A stretch of 64,000 bases of DNA from assembly GCF_023634865.1 (NCBI RefSeq), contig NZ_JAMLJN010000004.1:124001-188000 (forward strand). The letters are read 5' to 3'. The notes under the pieces are model-generated. The model did no database searches, had not been told where the DNA came from, and was given only the letters and a program-made list of their open reading frames with translations. The stretch comes from Flavobacterium fragile. Lineage in GTDB: Bacteria; Bacteroidota; Bacteroidia; Flavobacteriales; Flavobacteriaceae. Shown in pieces: positions 15,841-24,885 of this stretch; the first letter of the stretch is position 1, and each line of letters opens with the position of its first letter. The position numbers and the translations under genes were made by a program.

Positions 15841-16686
15841 ATGAAACATCCATTTTTAATGGCTGTACTAACTTTTTGTGTTTTTTCACAGTACACCTTT
15901 TCGCAAGAAACAGTCGAAAATCCTGAAAAATACACAGCTCGAAACAAAGGAAAATTCTATATTTTTTGGGGTGGAAACCGCGAATCGTATTCTAAATCAG
16001 ACATTCGATTTAAAGGAGCCGATTATGATTTTACGCTTCATAATGTATCCGCTCACGACAAACCAAAAGGATTTCATCTAGATTATTTTAACCCAGCCCG
16101 AATGACAATTCCACAAACAAACTTTCGAATTGGGTATTTTATTTCGGATCATTACAACATTTCTATCGGATTTGACCACATGAAATATGTAATGTATAAT
16201 GACCGAAGAGTAAATTATTCAGGTTATTATCCAAATCCGGGTACTTACAATGAAAATCCAGCTGATGGCCAATTGACCTTAGATAAAGATTTCTTATTGT
16301 TTGAACACACTGACGGATTAAATTATGTAAACACTGAAATTTCTCGTGTAGATGATATTTCAAAACTTTTCAGAATTAACAATACGGATAAAATTCAAGT
16401 AAACATTACAGAAGGTGTAGGTGGTGGATTTTTATATCCAAGAACAAATACAACCCTTCTAGGTAAAGATCGTTATGACGAATTTAACATTGCAGGTTAT
16501 GGTTTATCGGCAAAAGTAGGTCTAAACGTTACTTTCTTTAAACACTTCTTCATTCAAACCGAATTAAAAGGAGGTTACATAGAAATGAACAACATCAGAA
16601 CCACACAAGATAAAGCAGATTCAGCCGAACAAAATTTTTGGTTCTTACAAAGAATCTTAACCGTTGGAGGAATTTTTAGAATATAA
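15841..16686 (+). CDS. Predicted outer membrane beta-barrel protein
   Basis: A 281-residue protein with a signal peptide cleaved near SQYTFSQ (about residue 22). Alternating aromatic and polar strands follow (GKFYIFWGGNRES, NFRIGYFISDHYNISIGFD, FFIQTELKGGYIEM). It ends in GGIFRI, compatible with a barrel's last strand. No enzyme motif is seen. It follows kdsA by 29 bp and ends at a strong terminator, so co-transcription with kdsA is likely. The function is unknown. Confidence 0.8.
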   Translation: MKHPFLMAVLTFCVFSQYTFSQETVENPEKYTARNKGKFYIFWGGNRESYSKSDIRFKGADYDFTLHNVSAHDKPKGFHLDYFNPARMTIPQTNFRIGYFISDHYNISIGFDHMKYVMYNDRRVNYSGYYPNPGTYNENPADGQLTLDKDFLLFEHTDGLNYVNTEISRVDDISKLFRINNTDKIQVNITEGVGGGFLYPRTNTTLLGKDRYDEFNIAGYGLSAKVGLNVTFFKHFFIQTELKGGYIEMNNIRTTQDKADSAEQNFWFLQRILTVGGIFRI

Positions 16687-16690
16687 ATTA

Positions 16691-16720
16691 AAAGCTCGAA
16701 GAAAATCTTCGAGCTTTTTT
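16691..16720. terminator. Bidirectional terminator
   Basis: Stem AAAGCTCGAAGA (16691-16702), loop AAA, TCTTCGAGCTTT (16706-16717), with T-runs on both strands. It serves the convergent outer membrane protein and bcp genes. Confidence 0.92.
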
Positions 16721-17173
16721 TTATTTTAAAATCTGAGCAGCGTGTGCTTTTGTTTTCACATCCGAAATTACTTCTTCGATAATTCCGTTTTCATCAATTA
16801 CGAAAGTAGTTCGGTGAATACCATCATATTCTTTTCCCATAAATTTCTTAGGTCCCCAAACACCAAAAGCTTGAATTACAGATTTATCTTCATCAGCTAA
16901 CAACGGAAAAGGTAACTCATATTTTTCAATAAACTTTGCTTGCGCTTTAGCACTATCGGCACTAACACCTAACAAAGCATAATTATTGGCTTTAAATCTT
17001 TCAAAATTATCTCTTAAATCACAAGCTTCTGCTGTACAGCCTGGTGTGCTTGCCTTAGGATAGAAGAAAACAACTAATTTCTTTCCTTTGTAGTCGGTTA
17101 ATGTGTGAGTTGTGCCACTTTGGTCTAAACCTGAAAAATTTGGGGCTTTATCTCCAGCTTTTAATGTTGTCAT
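16721..17173 (-). CDS. bcp: Thioredoxin-dependent thiol peroxidase (Bcp/PrxQ)
   Basis: A 150-residue PrxQ-type peroxiredoxin reducing peroxides with thioredoxin. The peroxidatic C46 and resolving C51 are five residues apart in PGCTAEACDL, the two-cysteine helix type of PrxQ. It includes FFYPKASTPGC and HRTTFVID. It is cytoplasmic. It is transcribed away from nth across a 112-bp spacer that also contains GGTTAAATGTTTAAAAG-like repeat sequence. Confidence 0.95.
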   Translation of the reverse strand: MTTLKAGDKAPNFSGLDQSGTTHTLTDYKGKKLVVFFYPKASTPGCTAEACDLRDNFERFKANNYALLGVSADSAKAQAKFIEKYELPFPLLADEDKSVIQAFGVWGPKKFMGKEYDGIHRTTFVIDENGIIEEVISDVKTKAHAAQILK

Positions 17174-17285
17174 TTGTTTTTGGTTTAAAAGGTTAAATGT
17201 TTAAAAGAATCGAAACACTTTGATGAAATTGAATTTTGATATTGCGCTTTAACTTTATAACTTTACGAATCAAATTTAGTTAAAA

Positions 17286-17933
17286 ATGACCAAAAGTGAA
17301 AAGGTAACATTCGTTATAAATACGTTAAATGAATTATATCCTGAAATTCCAATTCCTCTAGACCACAAAGATCCTTATACCCTACTAATCGCTGTATTAC
17401 TTTCAGCTCAATGTACCGATATTCGTGTGAATCAAATTACACCTCTTTTATTTGCGAAAGCTGATAATCCTTATGATATGGTAAAAATGAGTGTGGAAGA
17501 AATTAAAGAAATCATTCGTCCGTGTGGTTTATCACCTATGAAATCGAAAGGAATTCACGGTTTATCCGAAATCTTAATTGAAAAATACAATGGTGAAGTA
17601 CCGCAAAGTTTTGAGGCTTTAGAAGCGTTACCTGCAGTGGGACACAAAACAGCGAGTGTGGTTATGAGTCAAGCTTTTGGAGTTCCTGCTTTTCCAGTTG
17701 ATACGCATATTCATCGATTGATGTATCGTTGGGGCTTAACAAACGGAAAAAGCGTACAACAAACAGAAAAAGATGCCAAACGTATTTTTCCTGAGGAATG
17801 TTGGAACGATTTACACTTACAAATTATTTGGTACGGAAGAGAATATTCTCCTGCTCGTGGCTGGAATTTAGAGAAAGATATAATTACGAAGACGATTGGA
17901 AGAAAGAGTATATTAAACGAAATTACGAAATAA
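17286..17933 (+). CDS. nth: Endonuclease III homolog lacking the iron-sulfur cluster ligands
   Basis: DNA glycosylase/AP lyase of base excision repair for oxidised pyrimidines. Its 215 residues contain the helix-hairpin-helix LEALPAVGHKTASVV with catalytic K121 and D139 in FPVDTHIHR. The C-terminal region that normally carries C-x6-C-x2-C-x5-C has no cysteine: the sequence is GREYSPARGWNLEKD, with S188 where the first ligand should be. The fold and active site seem intact, so this is probably a functional enzyme that has lost the 4Fe-4S cluster. A DUF2200 gene abuts its stop codon. Confidence 0.93.
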   Translation: MTKSEKVTFVINTLNELYPEIPIPLDHKDPYTLLIAVLLSAQCTDIRVNQITPLLFAKADNPYDMVKMSVEEIKEIIRPCGLSPMKSKGIHGLSEILIEKYNGEVPQSFEALEALPAVGHKTASVVMSQAFGVPAFPVDTHIHRLMYRWGLTNGKSVQQTEKDAKRIFPEECWNDLHLQIIWYGREYSPARGWNLEKDIITKTIGRKSILNEITK

Positions 17934-18284
17934 ATGGCATCAAAAAGTGTAAATCATATGATCTTTGCGAGTGTTTATCCTCATTACATAAACAAAGCGG
18001 AGAAAAAAAATCGCACAAAAGTAGAAGTTGATGAAATTATTTGTTGGTTAACCGGTTACACACAAGAAAGCCTTCAAACCCAAATTGACACAAAAGTAGA
18101 TTTCGAAACTTTTTTTGAACAAGCACCTCAATTGAACGAAAACGTTACTAAAATTACAGGTGTTATTTGCGGCTATCGCATTGAAGAAATTGAAGACCCA
18201 TTAATGAAAAAAGTGCGTTATTTGGATAAGTTAATTGACGAATTAGCGAAAGGAAAAACAATGGAAAAAATCTTGAGAAAATAA
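17934..18284 (+). CDS. DUF2200-family protein
   Basis: A 116-residue cytoplasmic protein of the DUF2200 family, recognised by [17 protein letters not shown] near the start and the helical repeat of [12 protein letters not shown], then [33 protein letters not shown] in segments. The structure looks alpha-helical. The function is unknown. It begins on the base after the nth stop codon, so the two are co-transcribed. Confidence 0.88.
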   Translation: MASKSVNHMIFASVYPHYINKAEKKNRTKVEVDEIICWLTGYTQESLQTQIDTKVDFETFFEQAPQLNENVTKITGVICGYRIEEIEDPLMKKVRYLDKLIDELAKGKTMEKILRK

Positions 18285-18315
18285 AAAATGCCTCAAATCT
18301 CTTTGAGGCATTTTT
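18284..18315. terminator. Bidirectional terminator
   Basis: Stem AAAAATGCCTCAAA (18284-18297), loop TCTC, TTTGAGGCATTTTT (18302-18315). It serves the DUF2200 gene and the small gene on the opposite strand. Confidence 0.9.
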
Positions 18316-18316
18316 C

Positions 18317-18460
18317 TTAATTAGCGATGATTTCAAAACTTGAATTTCCTACTTTATGTATACTCAATGCTTTTGAAAAATTGAGTAAAAACGCAATCGT
18401 TTCTTTTTTAGGTTTCATCTTTTGAGCTGCTAATTTTTTCTTAGAGTAAAGTTTTGCCAT
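18317..18460 (-). CDS. Small basic protein of 47 residues
   Basis: ATG at 18460 opens a 47-codon frame ending at TAA 18317. The product starts MAKLYSKKKLAAQKMK, is very rich in lysine in its first half, and then has ETIAFLLNFSKAL followed by a short KVGNSSFE segment. I believe similar short proteins with TIAFLLNxSKAL are conserved in Flavobacteriia, but the function is unknown. It lies directly downstream of the ECF sigma factor gene (52 bp) and ends at a shared terminator. Confidence 0.65.
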   Translation of the reverse strand: MAKLYSKKKLAAQKMKPKKETIAFLLNFSKALSIHKVGNSSFEIIAN

Positions 18461-18512
18461 GTATAGATATTTGTTTGTTTAAATCTATAACGTCAAAAAT
18501 TTACTTTTAGTA

Positions 18513-19097
18513 TTAGTTGGTCAAAATAATTTGATTTTTTTCTATAATTTTTCTCAAATTTAATAAAGCATAACGCATTCTACCTAAGGCTGTATTAATA
18601 CTAACACCTGTTAAATCAGCTATTTCTTTAAAACTTAAATCTTGATACATTCTCATCATTATAACTTCTCTTTGATCCAAAGGAAGTTGTTCTAACAATT
18701 TAGTCAAATCTAATTCAACTTGTTCCGATATCATTTGTCCTTCTACATTCAAACTATTATCAGTCATAAAACTAAAGATTGAAAATTCTTCAGAATCTCT
18801 TTGATAAGGCATTTTTTTAGCTTTTCTGTAATAATCGACAACCAAATTATGAGCAATTCGCATCACCCATGGTAAAAATTTTCCTTCTTCGTTATACGAT
18901 TGTAATTTTAGGGTTTTAATTACCTTAATAAAGGTATCTTGAAAAATATCATCTGATAAATCTCTATCATTTATTTTAGAATAAATAAACCCATAGATTT
19001 TAGATTGATGTCTTTCTATCAACGTAGCCAAAGCAGATTCATCTCCGCTTATATAATTTTTTACCAAAACCGCATCAGGAAGTACAAGATTAGCCAT
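18513..19097 (-). CDS. ECF-type RNA polymerase sigma factor
   Basis: A 194-residue sigma-70 family factor. Region 2 spans about residues 25-95 (DLSDDIFQDTFIKVIK, FLPWVMRIAHNLVVDYYRK) and region 4 about 130-185 (LPLDQREVIMMRMYQDLSFKEIADLTGVSINTALGR in segments). No anti-sigma factor gene is adjacent. The downstream 47-residue basic protein is the only close neighbour on the same strand. The regulon is unknown. Confidence 0.93.
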   Translation of the reverse strand: MANLVLPDAVLVKNYISGDESALATLIERHQSKIYGFIYSKINDRDLSDDIFQDTFIKVIKTLKLQSYNEEGKFLPWVMRIAHNLVVDYYRKAKKMPYQRDSEEFSIFSFMTDNSLNVEGQMISEQVELDLTKLLEQLPLDQREVIMMRMYQDLSFKEIADLTGVSINTALGRMRYALLNLRKIIEKNQIILTN

Positions 19098-19180
19098 AAC
19101 AATACCTTTTAGTTAATTAAGATCGAGTTCTAAAAAGTATTTTTATTGTATAGGCATTGCTGTTTTTGAGATTAATTATT

Positions 19181-19213
19181 CAAATTTAACATAAAATTTA
19201 ATTGAAATACAAA
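19181..19213 (-). promoter_or_regulatory. Promoter of the ECF sigma gene
   Basis: Minus strand: TTTG (19213-19210), 21 nt, TAAATTTG (19188-19181), about 85 bp before the sigma factor start. This would leave a leader of roughly 75 nt. Confidence 0.5.
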
Positions 19214-19257
19214 TCCTCAATTGAAATTTAACATTTTAATTGAAAAAATTTAATAAA

Positions 19258-19290
19258 AAATGCGTTTAAGGATATCTAAACGCATATTTT
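19258..19290 (-). terminator. Terminator of the polysaccharide utilization operon
   Basis: Stem ATGCGTTTA (19260-19268) and TAAACGCAT (19277-19285) with an 8-nt loop; the minus strand runs into T-rich sequence. It ends the operon after the GH16 gene. Confidence 0.8.
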
Positions 19291-19306
19291 TGAAATAAAA
19301 ATCGAA

Positions 19307-20707
19307 TTATTGATATACTTTAATGTAGTCAATTATAAATTCTTGTGGGAAAATAGCATCATTAACTTCAGGGCCTCCAAAATTTCCTCCTATTGCCATA
19401 TTTAAAATAATAAAAAATTTTTGATCAAAAGGCCAAATGTTCTCATTATAAACTTGAGGTTGGAAAGTATATACTAATAAATCGTCTACATAAAACTCCA
19501 TTTTTTGTTCGTTCCAATCTACCGCATATACATGAAATCCCTCTTCGATACTATCTATTTTAGTTTTTTTTGAATTTTTTGAATTTCCGTGACTATCATT
19601 GGTGTGCAAAGTTGTGTAGATAAAATTTGGCTCCTTACCAACATATTCAAGTATATCTATTTCGCCACATTTTGGCCAACCAACATCTGAAATATTGGCG
19701 CCTAACATCCAAAAAGCAGGCCAAATCCCTTTTCCTTGTGGTAACTTAGCTCTAGCTTCTACTCTACCATATTTAAACTCTTGCTTGTTTTTAGTAGTTA
19801 TTCTTGTAGATGTATATTTATTTTGTTCCTTTTTAGCCGTAATGATTAAATTTCCATTTTCAATCCTATGATTTGAATTGGTATACAATTGCCTTTCATT
19901 ATTTCCCCATCCACAATTAGGACAACCGTCGCCCATTTCAATATTCCATGCGGCATCATTTAATTTTGCTTCATTAAAATTTTCTTCCCAAACTAATTTT
20001 TTTGATTGCTGTTTCTGTCTGTTTTGTTCTAACATCCAATCGTAAATTTCATGATTATTGTAAACTCGCGACCAACTATCATGATTAGCATCTTCAAAAA
20101 TTTCAAATTTTATATCGTTATGACAAGCTTTCAATTTATCATAAATTGCTATAGCATAATCAACACTCACCACATCATCCTGAAGACCATGAAAAATTCT
20201 AATGGGAATCTCTTTAATTTTACAGTTTTCAACCATTGGAACTCTATCTACAAATCCTGCAATAGGAACTAGTGCTGCAAACAATTCAGGATGTTCAAAT
20301 GTTAAATTCCAAGCTCCCCAAGCCCCCATACTTAAACCTGTTAAATATATTCTAGAGCGGTCGATTTTATGTTCTTTGATTACTTTTTGAATTAATAAAT
20401 ATAATTCTTCTGAATTCCAATATTTGTCTTGTGGACATTGTGGTGCCAAAATGTAAGCATCAAGCTTGTTTGATTTTATATAATTTAGCGGACCATGTAT
20501 TTTTAGTTTATCTAAATCTGTTCCCCTTTCACCAGAGCCATGCAAAAAAACTATTAATGGTTTGGATTCCTTTGTATTATCAGGTTTAGATAAAATATAA
20601 TTCAAGGAAAATGAGTTAGAAATCTCAGATTTTATCAAACCTTTTGTTTCCGTTTGTCCAAAAATTGTAGTTACTGTAATTAAAAATAATAAAACGAGCT
20701 TATTCAT
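19307..20707 (-). CDS. Bifunctional esterase-GH16 glucanase
   Basis: A 466-residue secreted protein with a signal peptide cleaved near TIFGQ. Residues 25-235 form an alpha/beta hydrolase like COG4099 predicted peptidases/esterases: oxyanion motif HGSGERG, nucleophile S126 in GLSMG, acid D177/D178 and H209 in DANHD. Residues 238-466 form a GH16 domain with E349, D351 and E354 in GEIDILEY, the family's catalytic triplet. GH16 with these features usually cleaves beta-1,3-glucan (laminarinase). The fusion suggests removal of an acyl group and chain cleavage in one protein. It is the last gene of the PUL. Confidence 0.88.
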   Translation of the reverse strand: MNKLVLLFLITVTTIFGQTETKGLIKSEISNSFSLNYILSKPDNTKESKPLIVFLHGSGERGTDLDKLKIHGPLNYIKSNKLDAYILAPQCPQDKYWNSEELYLLIQKVIKEHKIDRSRIYLTGLSMGAWGAWNLTFEHPELFAALVPIAGFVDRVPMVENCKIKEIPIRIFHGLQDDVVSVDYAIAIYDKLKACHNDIKFEIFEDANHDSWSRVYNNHEIYDWMLEQNRQKQQSKKLVWEENFNEAKLNDAAWNIEMGDGCPNCGWGNNERQLYTNSNHRIENGNLIITAKKEQNKYTSTRITTKNKQEFKYGRVEARAKLPQGKGIWPAFWMLGANISDVGWPKCGEIDILEYVGKEPNFIYTTLHTNDSHGNSKNSKKTKIDSIEEGFHVYAVDWNEQKMEFYVDDLLVYTFQPQVYNENIWPFDQKFFIILNMAIGGNFGGPEVNDAIFPQEFIIDYIKVYQ

Positions 20708-20714
20708 TTATAAG

Positions 20715-22658
20715 TTAATTGATTTTATATTTCTCAGATTCTGTACTTAATTTCCAATCATCTGTTCTAAATGGAACAGCGGGAAAACCTTCATTGTTAA
20801 ATAAATTGCATTCAGAAGCATCACCCATCCACCCAAAACGAACTGCAATAGGATTTGCTACTTTGTTAGATGTTATAACTACATTATCATATACTATCTC
20901 TGCTTTTGCATAATGAAACACTTTATCTTCTCCAGCCACTTCAAAACCTTTTATATACCCATATTTATCCTTAGTCATTAATCCAGAACCTAAATTTTCA
21001 AAAGTCAGAATGGTTTTTCCATCACTATTTCTGAATGATTTGAAAGTTGGCCCAGAAAAACAAACCGATTTTTGATTGTAAGTATTATGCAATGAGATAG
21101 CTGCTAAACGTTTTCCAACATCTTGTTTGTTGGTTGGGTGTATATCGAATGGATTAACCACTAAATCAGTTGATACAGCCATTCCAGTATTTTTAAGTTT
21201 TAAAGTTTGAGTTTGTGCTTCTCTAAGTTCAGCCCATGCACATCCTTCGTTACTGTTTCCTTTTGTTACAAAACTTGCTAACTGCACAAAATAAAATGGA
21301 AAATCTGACTTAAATTTAGAACGCCAATCCTCAATCAACAAAGGAAAAGCTTTTTTATATTGATAGGCTCTTTGCTCATTACTTTCACCTTGATACCATA
21401 TAACTCCTTTAAATGCGAAAGGAATCAATGGATGAATCATGGCATTGTAACACAAGGATGGAAATTCGTTTTGGTTAACGTTATTTAAGATAGATTCTAC
21501 TTGAAATTTCCATAATCCACTCAAAGGAATTTCTTCTTTATCTGTCACAATTTTTAGAGATTTACTCTGACCATGCATTCCTCCCCCGGCACCTGTATCT
21601 GTAACTCTGACAGCAATTACATTGTCGCCAATATTTAAGATTTCTGTTGGAATTAAATAACTTCTTTTTGCATCCCAACCATTGGTTTTGCCAACTCTTA
21701 TTCCATTAACAAAAGTTTCGTCATTATCGTCGATTGCAGGAATTTCCAATGCAACAGATTTTGGTTTTTCATTTAATGTAAAGTGTTTTCGAAGCCAAAC
21801 AACTCCATCAAAATTTCCTAGAATTTGCTCTTCCCATGGTTGTGGTTGGTTCAACGTTAACCATTGACTATCATCAAAATTTAAATCTTTGTAAAAAGGA
21901 ACATTATCCGTTGTAAATTTTGATTTTTGTAATGTTTCAATATCTTTTTTAGCTACAATCATTTTGCTTTCTAACAAAGAATCGATATTGACTTTTGGCA
22001 TTTGAGCAATCATTTCTTTAAATTCATTACTATTTTCAAAACCTTCTCTACTGATCCAAGTTTCAATATTCGTACCTCCCCAGGTAGCATTAATTAAACC
22101 TATTGGAATGTTTAATTTTTGTGTTAACTCTTTTGCAAAATAATAACCCACACCCGTAAAATCAGCTACAGTTTCAGGTGAGCAAATTTGCCAAAAAGCA
22201 TCTTTAAAATCTGTATTGGGTACAGAATTTATTTGCTTAGGTATTTTTATATGTCTAATAGTTGGAAAATTTGCTTTTAAAATCTCCTCTTTTGAATTAT
22301 CAGACTGACCTACAGACCATTCCATATTTGATTGTCCGGAACAAATCCAAACTTCACCAACTAAAACATTTTTAATTTCTATTGAATGACTTCCTTTAAC
22401 ACTCAAAGTGTAAGGTCCGCCAGCATTTTCATTATTTAGATAGATAGTCCATTTTCCGTCTTTACTAGCTTTTACTTTTTTAACTTGATGATGAAACTTA
22501 ACGGTAACCGTTGTATTAGGTTTATCATATCCCCAAACTGGAATTTTTGTATTACGTTGTAATACCATGTTATCCGAAAAAATTGAAGCTAAAGAAGTTT
22601 GAGCATTTGTTATTACTGTTGAAAGTAATAAAACAATAAGGCTGTATTTTAATTTCAT
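20715..22658 (-). CDS. Sialate O-acetylesterase-like carbohydrate esterase
   Basis: A 647-residue secreted SGNH-type esterase with a signal peptide ending TNAQ. The nucleophile motif is SGQSNMEW (S110), further blocks are ATWGGTNIETW and VIWYQGESN, and the catalytic His is in IHPTNKQD. A beta-galactosidase-like jelly-roll is inserted around residues 265-380 (WLRKHFTL, IPAIDDNDETFVNG). It probably removes acetyl groups from glycans in the periplasm. Its start overlaps the GH3 stop by one base. Despite the family name, no sialic acid genes are nearby. Confidence 0.9.
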   Translation of the reverse strand: MKLKYSLIVLLLSTVITNAQTSLASIFSDNMVLQRNTKIPVWGYDKPNTTVTVKFHHQVKKVKASKDGKWTIYLNNENAGGPYTLSVKGSHSIEIKNVLVGEVWICSGQSNMEWSVGQSDNSKEEILKANFPTIRHIKIPKQINSVPNTDFKDAFWQICSPETVADFTGVGYYFAKELTQKLNIPIGLINATWGGTNIETWISREGFENSNEFKEMIAQMPKVNIDSLLESKMIVAKKDIETLQKSKFTTDNVPFYKDLNFDDSQWLTLNQPQPWEEQILGNFDGVVWLRKHFTLNEKPKSVALEIPAIDDNDETFVNGIRVGKTNGWDAKRSYLIPTEILNIGDNVIAVRVTDTGAGGGMHGQSKSLKIVTDKEEIPLSGLWKFQVESILNNVNQNEFPSLCYNAMIHPLIPFAFKGVIWYQGESNEQRAYQYKKAFPLLIEDWRSKFKSDFPFYFVQLASFVTKGNSNEGCAWAELREAQTQTLKLKNTGMAVSTDLVVNPFDIHPTNKQDVGKRLAAISLHNTYNQKSVCFSGPTFKSFRNSDGKTILTFENLGSGLMTKDKYGYIKGFEVAGEDKVFHYAKAEIVYDNVVITSNKVANPIAVRFGWMGDASECNLFNNEGFPAVPFRTDDWKLSTESEKYKIN

Positions 22659-24883
22659 TATTCTACTAATTCAAAATTATCTTTTAATCGAATGTCTTCA
22701 GAAGAAGCTCCAATCATTAATTCAAATTCTCCAGGTTCTGTGATGTAGTCTAGGTTATCATTATAAAATGAAAGTTTACTTTTATCAATTGTAAATTTAA
22801 TTATTTTCGTTTCACCTACATTTAAATGCACTTTGATAAAATCTTTCAATTCCTTAATTGGTCTTACTACTGAACCCACTTTATCACGAAGATATAACTG
22901 AACCACTTCTTCCCCAGCATATTTTCCTGAATTAGTAACATTTAAACTCACCTCAATTATTTCTAAACTATTGATTTTATGAGATGATAATTTTAAGTTT
23001 GAATACTGAAAAGTAGTATAACTTATTCCATAACCAAATGGAAATTTAGGTGAATTTGACAAATCAATATAAGCAGATTTATAATTTTTATCATCATTAA
23101 TCGATGGTCTTCCTGTATTAAAATGGTTGTAATAAATAGGGATTTGTCCTTCATCTCTTGGAAAAGTCATAGGCAATTTTCCAGAAGGATTATAATCTCC
23201 AAAAAGTACATCTGCAATAGCATTTCCTGCCTCAGAACCTAACCACCAAGTATATACAATTGTTGGCATATTATCTGCTGTCCAATCAAAAATTAACGGA
23301 CGACCTGCATTAATTAAAATGACAATTGGCTTACCTGTTTTTTGCAATTCTTTGATTAAGTCTTCTTGAACACCTGGCAGATGAATATTACTTTTACTTT
23401 TGGCTTCCCCGCTCATATTCCATGCTTCCCCAATACTCAAAATTACAATATCAGATTTATTTGCTACAGCAATTGCTTCTTGAAAACCCGACTTATCATC
23501 ACCTTCAATATTGCATCCTTTAGCATATAACAATTTCGTGTTTTTACCAACTTTTCTCTCAAGACCTTCCCATTGAGAAACTATATAAGTAGAATCTACA
23601 TCTTTCAAATCAACCGCCCAAAAACCATGATTTATTCGCTTTGGTTTCACCATAGGACCGATAAAAGCTATTGTTTTTAATTCTTTAGAAAGTGGCAAAA
23701 CATTGTTCTCGTTTTTAAGTAAAACAATACTTTTCGACGCAACATCACGTGCTATTTTTGTGTGTTCTGGATTATTTAGAGCTGCTTTTTGTCTTTTTGG
23801 ATTGGAGAATTTATAGGGATCATCAAACAGACCTAATTCAAATTTTTTATAAAGAATACGCCTAACAGCATCATCAATAAGTTCAATTGAGACTTTATTT
23901 TCCTTAACTAACTCCGCTAAATTATTACGATAAGCATTACTTTCCATATCCATATCAGATCCAGCTGTAATTGCCTGCAAAGCTGCTTCTTTACTATCTT
24001 TAGAATATCCGTGAGCGACCATCTCTCCTATTGAACCCCAATCAGAAACTACAAAACCTTTAAAGTTCCATTTTCCTTTCAAGATATCTCGTTGAAGATA
24101 GCTATTACCAGTGGCAGGAATTCCGTTTAAATCATTAAATGAATTCATAAAAGTTGCTGCACCAGCGTCTAAAGCTGACTTAAAAGGAGGTAAATAAGTT
24201 TCCCATAACATTCTGTAACTCATATCTACCGAATTATAATCTCTTCCTCCAACTGCAGCTCCATAAGCAACTAAATGTTTAGCGCAAGCCATTACTGCAT
24301 CTACATCGCCTAATTTTTTACCTTGAAAACCTTTCACGCGGGCAAATGCGATTTTTGAACCTAAATAAGTATCTTCTCCAGCACCTTCCATAACTCTACC
24401 CCATCTAGGATCTCTGCTTATATCTACCATAGGAGCAAAAGTCCAATGAATACCCGAAGCTGATGCTTCAACTGCAGCAATTCTAGCACTTAATTCTATT
24501 GCATTTAAATCCCAACTAGCAGCTTCAGCTAAAGGAATTGGAAATGTAGTTTTATAACCATGAACAACATCTTGACCAAATAATAATGGAATTTTCAATC
24601 TAGATTGCATGGCTAATTCCTGATATTGTCGGGTATATTTTACTCCTAAAATATTAAGCATTGAGCCCAATTGCCCACTCTTAATTTCGTTTTGCTTATT
24701 TGGGTTTATCGTAATTGGTCCCGTTACTGTATTATCTCCTGAGTATTGATTTAATTGTCCTATTTTCTCATCAAGTGTCATCTTTTTGATTAACTCATCA
24801 ACTTTTATATCAATGTCATTTTGCTGCGAAAACACAGGAAGAAAACAAAGAAACAGAATAAACTTTAGGATGTAATTTTTCAT
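22658..24883 (-). CDS. GH3 beta-glucosidase (BglX-like)
   Basis: A 741-residue secreted glycoside hydrolase with a signal peptide ending PVFSQ. The N-terminal barrel holds the nucleophile D281 in GFVVSDWGS. The second domain holds the likely acid/base Glu in MSGEAKSKSNIHLPG, and a fibronectin III-like domain closes the protein (VSLNVTNSGKYAGEEVVQLY). It should release glucose from oligosaccharides produced by the GH30 and GH16 enzymes in the periplasm. It starts 2 bp after the upstream GH30 gene, within the operon. Confidence 0.95.
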   Translation of the reverse strand: MKNYILKFILFLCFLPVFSQQNDIDIKVDELIKKMTLDEKIGQLNQYSGDNTVTGPITINPNKQNEIKSGQLGSMLNILGVKYTRQYQELAMQSRLKIPLLFGQDVVHGYKTTFPIPLAEAASWDLNAIELSARIAAVEASASGIHWTFAPMVDISRDPRWGRVMEGAGEDTYLGSKIAFARVKGFQGKKLGDVDAVMACAKHLVAYGAAVGGRDYNSVDMSYRMLWETYLPPFKSALDAGAATFMNSFNDLNGIPATGNSYLQRDILKGKWNFKGFVVSDWGSIGEMVAHGYSKDSKEAALQAITAGSDMDMESNAYRNNLAELVKENKVSIELIDDAVRRILYKKFELGLFDDPYKFSNPKRQKAALNNPEHTKIARDVASKSIVLLKNENNVLPLSKELKTIAFIGPMVKPKRINHGFWAVDLKDVDSTYIVSQWEGLERKVGKNTKLLYAKGCNIEGDDKSGFQEAIAVANKSDIVILSIGEAWNMSGEAKSKSNIHLPGVQEDLIKELQKTGKPIVILINAGRPLIFDWTADNMPTIVYTWWLGSEAGNAIADVLFGDYNPSGKLPMTFPRDEGQIPIYYNHFNTGRPSINDDKNYKSAYIDLSNSPKFPFGYGISYTTFQYSNLKLSSHKINSLEIIEVSLNVTNSGKYAGEEVVQLYLRDKVGSVVRPIKELKDFIKVHLNVGETKIIKFTIDKSKLSFYNDNLDYITEPGEFELMIGASSEDIRLKDNFELVE

Positions 24884-24885
24884 TA

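Noticed and set aside
17798-18031. Frame spanning the nth/DUF2200 junction
   Set aside because: It runs out of frame across two recognised genes and has no start context of its own.
20715-22658. Sialic acid catabolism locus
   Set aside because: The sialate O-acetylesterase name reflects the family only; there are no neuraminidase, NanA-type lyase or transporter genes nearby, and all neighbours are beta-glucan enzymes.
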